From Planctomycetota bacterium (GTDB taxonomy: Bacteria; Planctomycetota; SZUA-567; H5-PLA8), in assembly GCA_025355035.1 (NCBI GenBank), contig JANXLS010000919.1, positions 1 through 5,690 of the forward strand: a DNA stretch of 5,690 bases, in the 5' to 3' direction. Of the stretch, positions 5,531 to 5,690 are shown one piece after another; position 1 is the stretch's first letter, and each line of letters starts with the position of its first letter. The notes beneath the pieces are model-generated. The model saw nothing but the letters and a program-made list of their open reading frames with translations. It did no database searches and was not told the origin of the DNA. A program made the translations under genes and the position numbers.

Positions 5531-5690
5531 ATGTCGGCGGATTTTGAAGCGGGGAAGGTTGAGTTTCTGAAGCGGGCGGCGGCGGCGTATGATCGGATGA
5601 TGAAGGAGGACCAGGAGCAAGTGGTCACCTTCGACCAGATGGAAGATCGGGCGTTGGAGGTGGGTTCCAAACTGGAATGCTTCCTGATGG
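5531..5690 (+). CDS. N-terminal fragment of an unidentified protein, possibly a transposase (3' end outside window)
   Basis: An ATG with a well-placed Shine-Dalgarno opens a frame that is still open at the right edge, giving 53 residues. The visible part is predicted mainly helical and charged: FEAGKVEFLKRAAAAYDRMM, then a polar linker, then TFDQMEDRALEVGSKLECFLM. The second block resembles, from memory, the N-terminal region of ISKra4-type transposases, which often have an E-rich segment followed by a helix with a LxxGxxL pattern; this is a tentative assignment. Third codon positions are G in 32 of 53 codons and C in only 8, whereas the first 41 codons after the start of the squalene synthase gene have about 22 C and 13 G. 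That difference, plus the Shine-Dalgarno, suggests a mobile or acquired gene. A host gene of unknown function is the alternative. Confidence 0.65.
   Translation, partial: MSADFEAGKVEFLKRAAAAYDRMMKEDQEQVVTFDQMEDRALEVGSKLECFLM

Overview
The window is GC-rich and densely coding, with third codon positions dominated by C and G. It looks like chromosomal DNA of an environmental bacterium. The gene set (a TIGR01977-type cysteine desulfurase, a one-piece squalene synthase, a stand-alone PilB/GspE N-terminal domain protein), the mostly absent Shine-Dalgarno sequences and the palindromic repeats in the gaps would suit the Planctomycetes-Verrucomicrobia group or a similar soil or groundwater lineage. 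That placement is an inference from style, not a demonstrated identification.

Layout, left to right. Positions 1-151 hold the C-terminal 49 codons of an unrecognised plus-strand gene. A 170-nt AT-rich gap follows, with a large inverted repeat built from an 8-mer repeated every 14 nt. Positions 322-1485 encode a PLP-dependent cysteine desulfurase-like enzyme with all expected catalytic residues. A gap of about 100 nt carries a REPIN-like pair of small hairpins in inverted orientation. Positions 1582-2823 encode a four-helix membrane protein of unknown function, overlapping by 35 nt a squalene/phytoene synthase family gene (2789-3877). A convergent gap (3878-4005) holds two hairpins, the second a likely bidirectional terminator.

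On the minus strand, 5402-4899 encodes a stand-alone T2SSE_N/MshEN-type protein, followed after 8 nt by an LpqC-like alpha/beta-hydrolase esterase (4890-4006); these two probably form one transcription unit. A 128-nt divergent gap leads to a plus-strand gene starting at 5531 and running off the window. That gene has the only strong Shine-Dalgarno sequence seen here and clearly different codon use, suggesting mobile or recently acquired DNA, possibly a transposase.

How the genes work together: the membrane protein and squalene synthase are probably co-expressed because they overlap, and squalene synthase would supply the C30 precursor of hopanoids or sterols or a related carotenoid. No cyclase or other hopanoid gene is visible. 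The esterase and the T2SSE_N protein share a transcript but have no obvious common function. I see no CRISPR array, tRNA, rRNA or complete insertion sequence. I did not find a clearly new biological system; the best leads are the membrane protein tied to squalene synthase, the stand-alone T2SSE_N protein, and three structurally different palindromic elements, each in its own gap.
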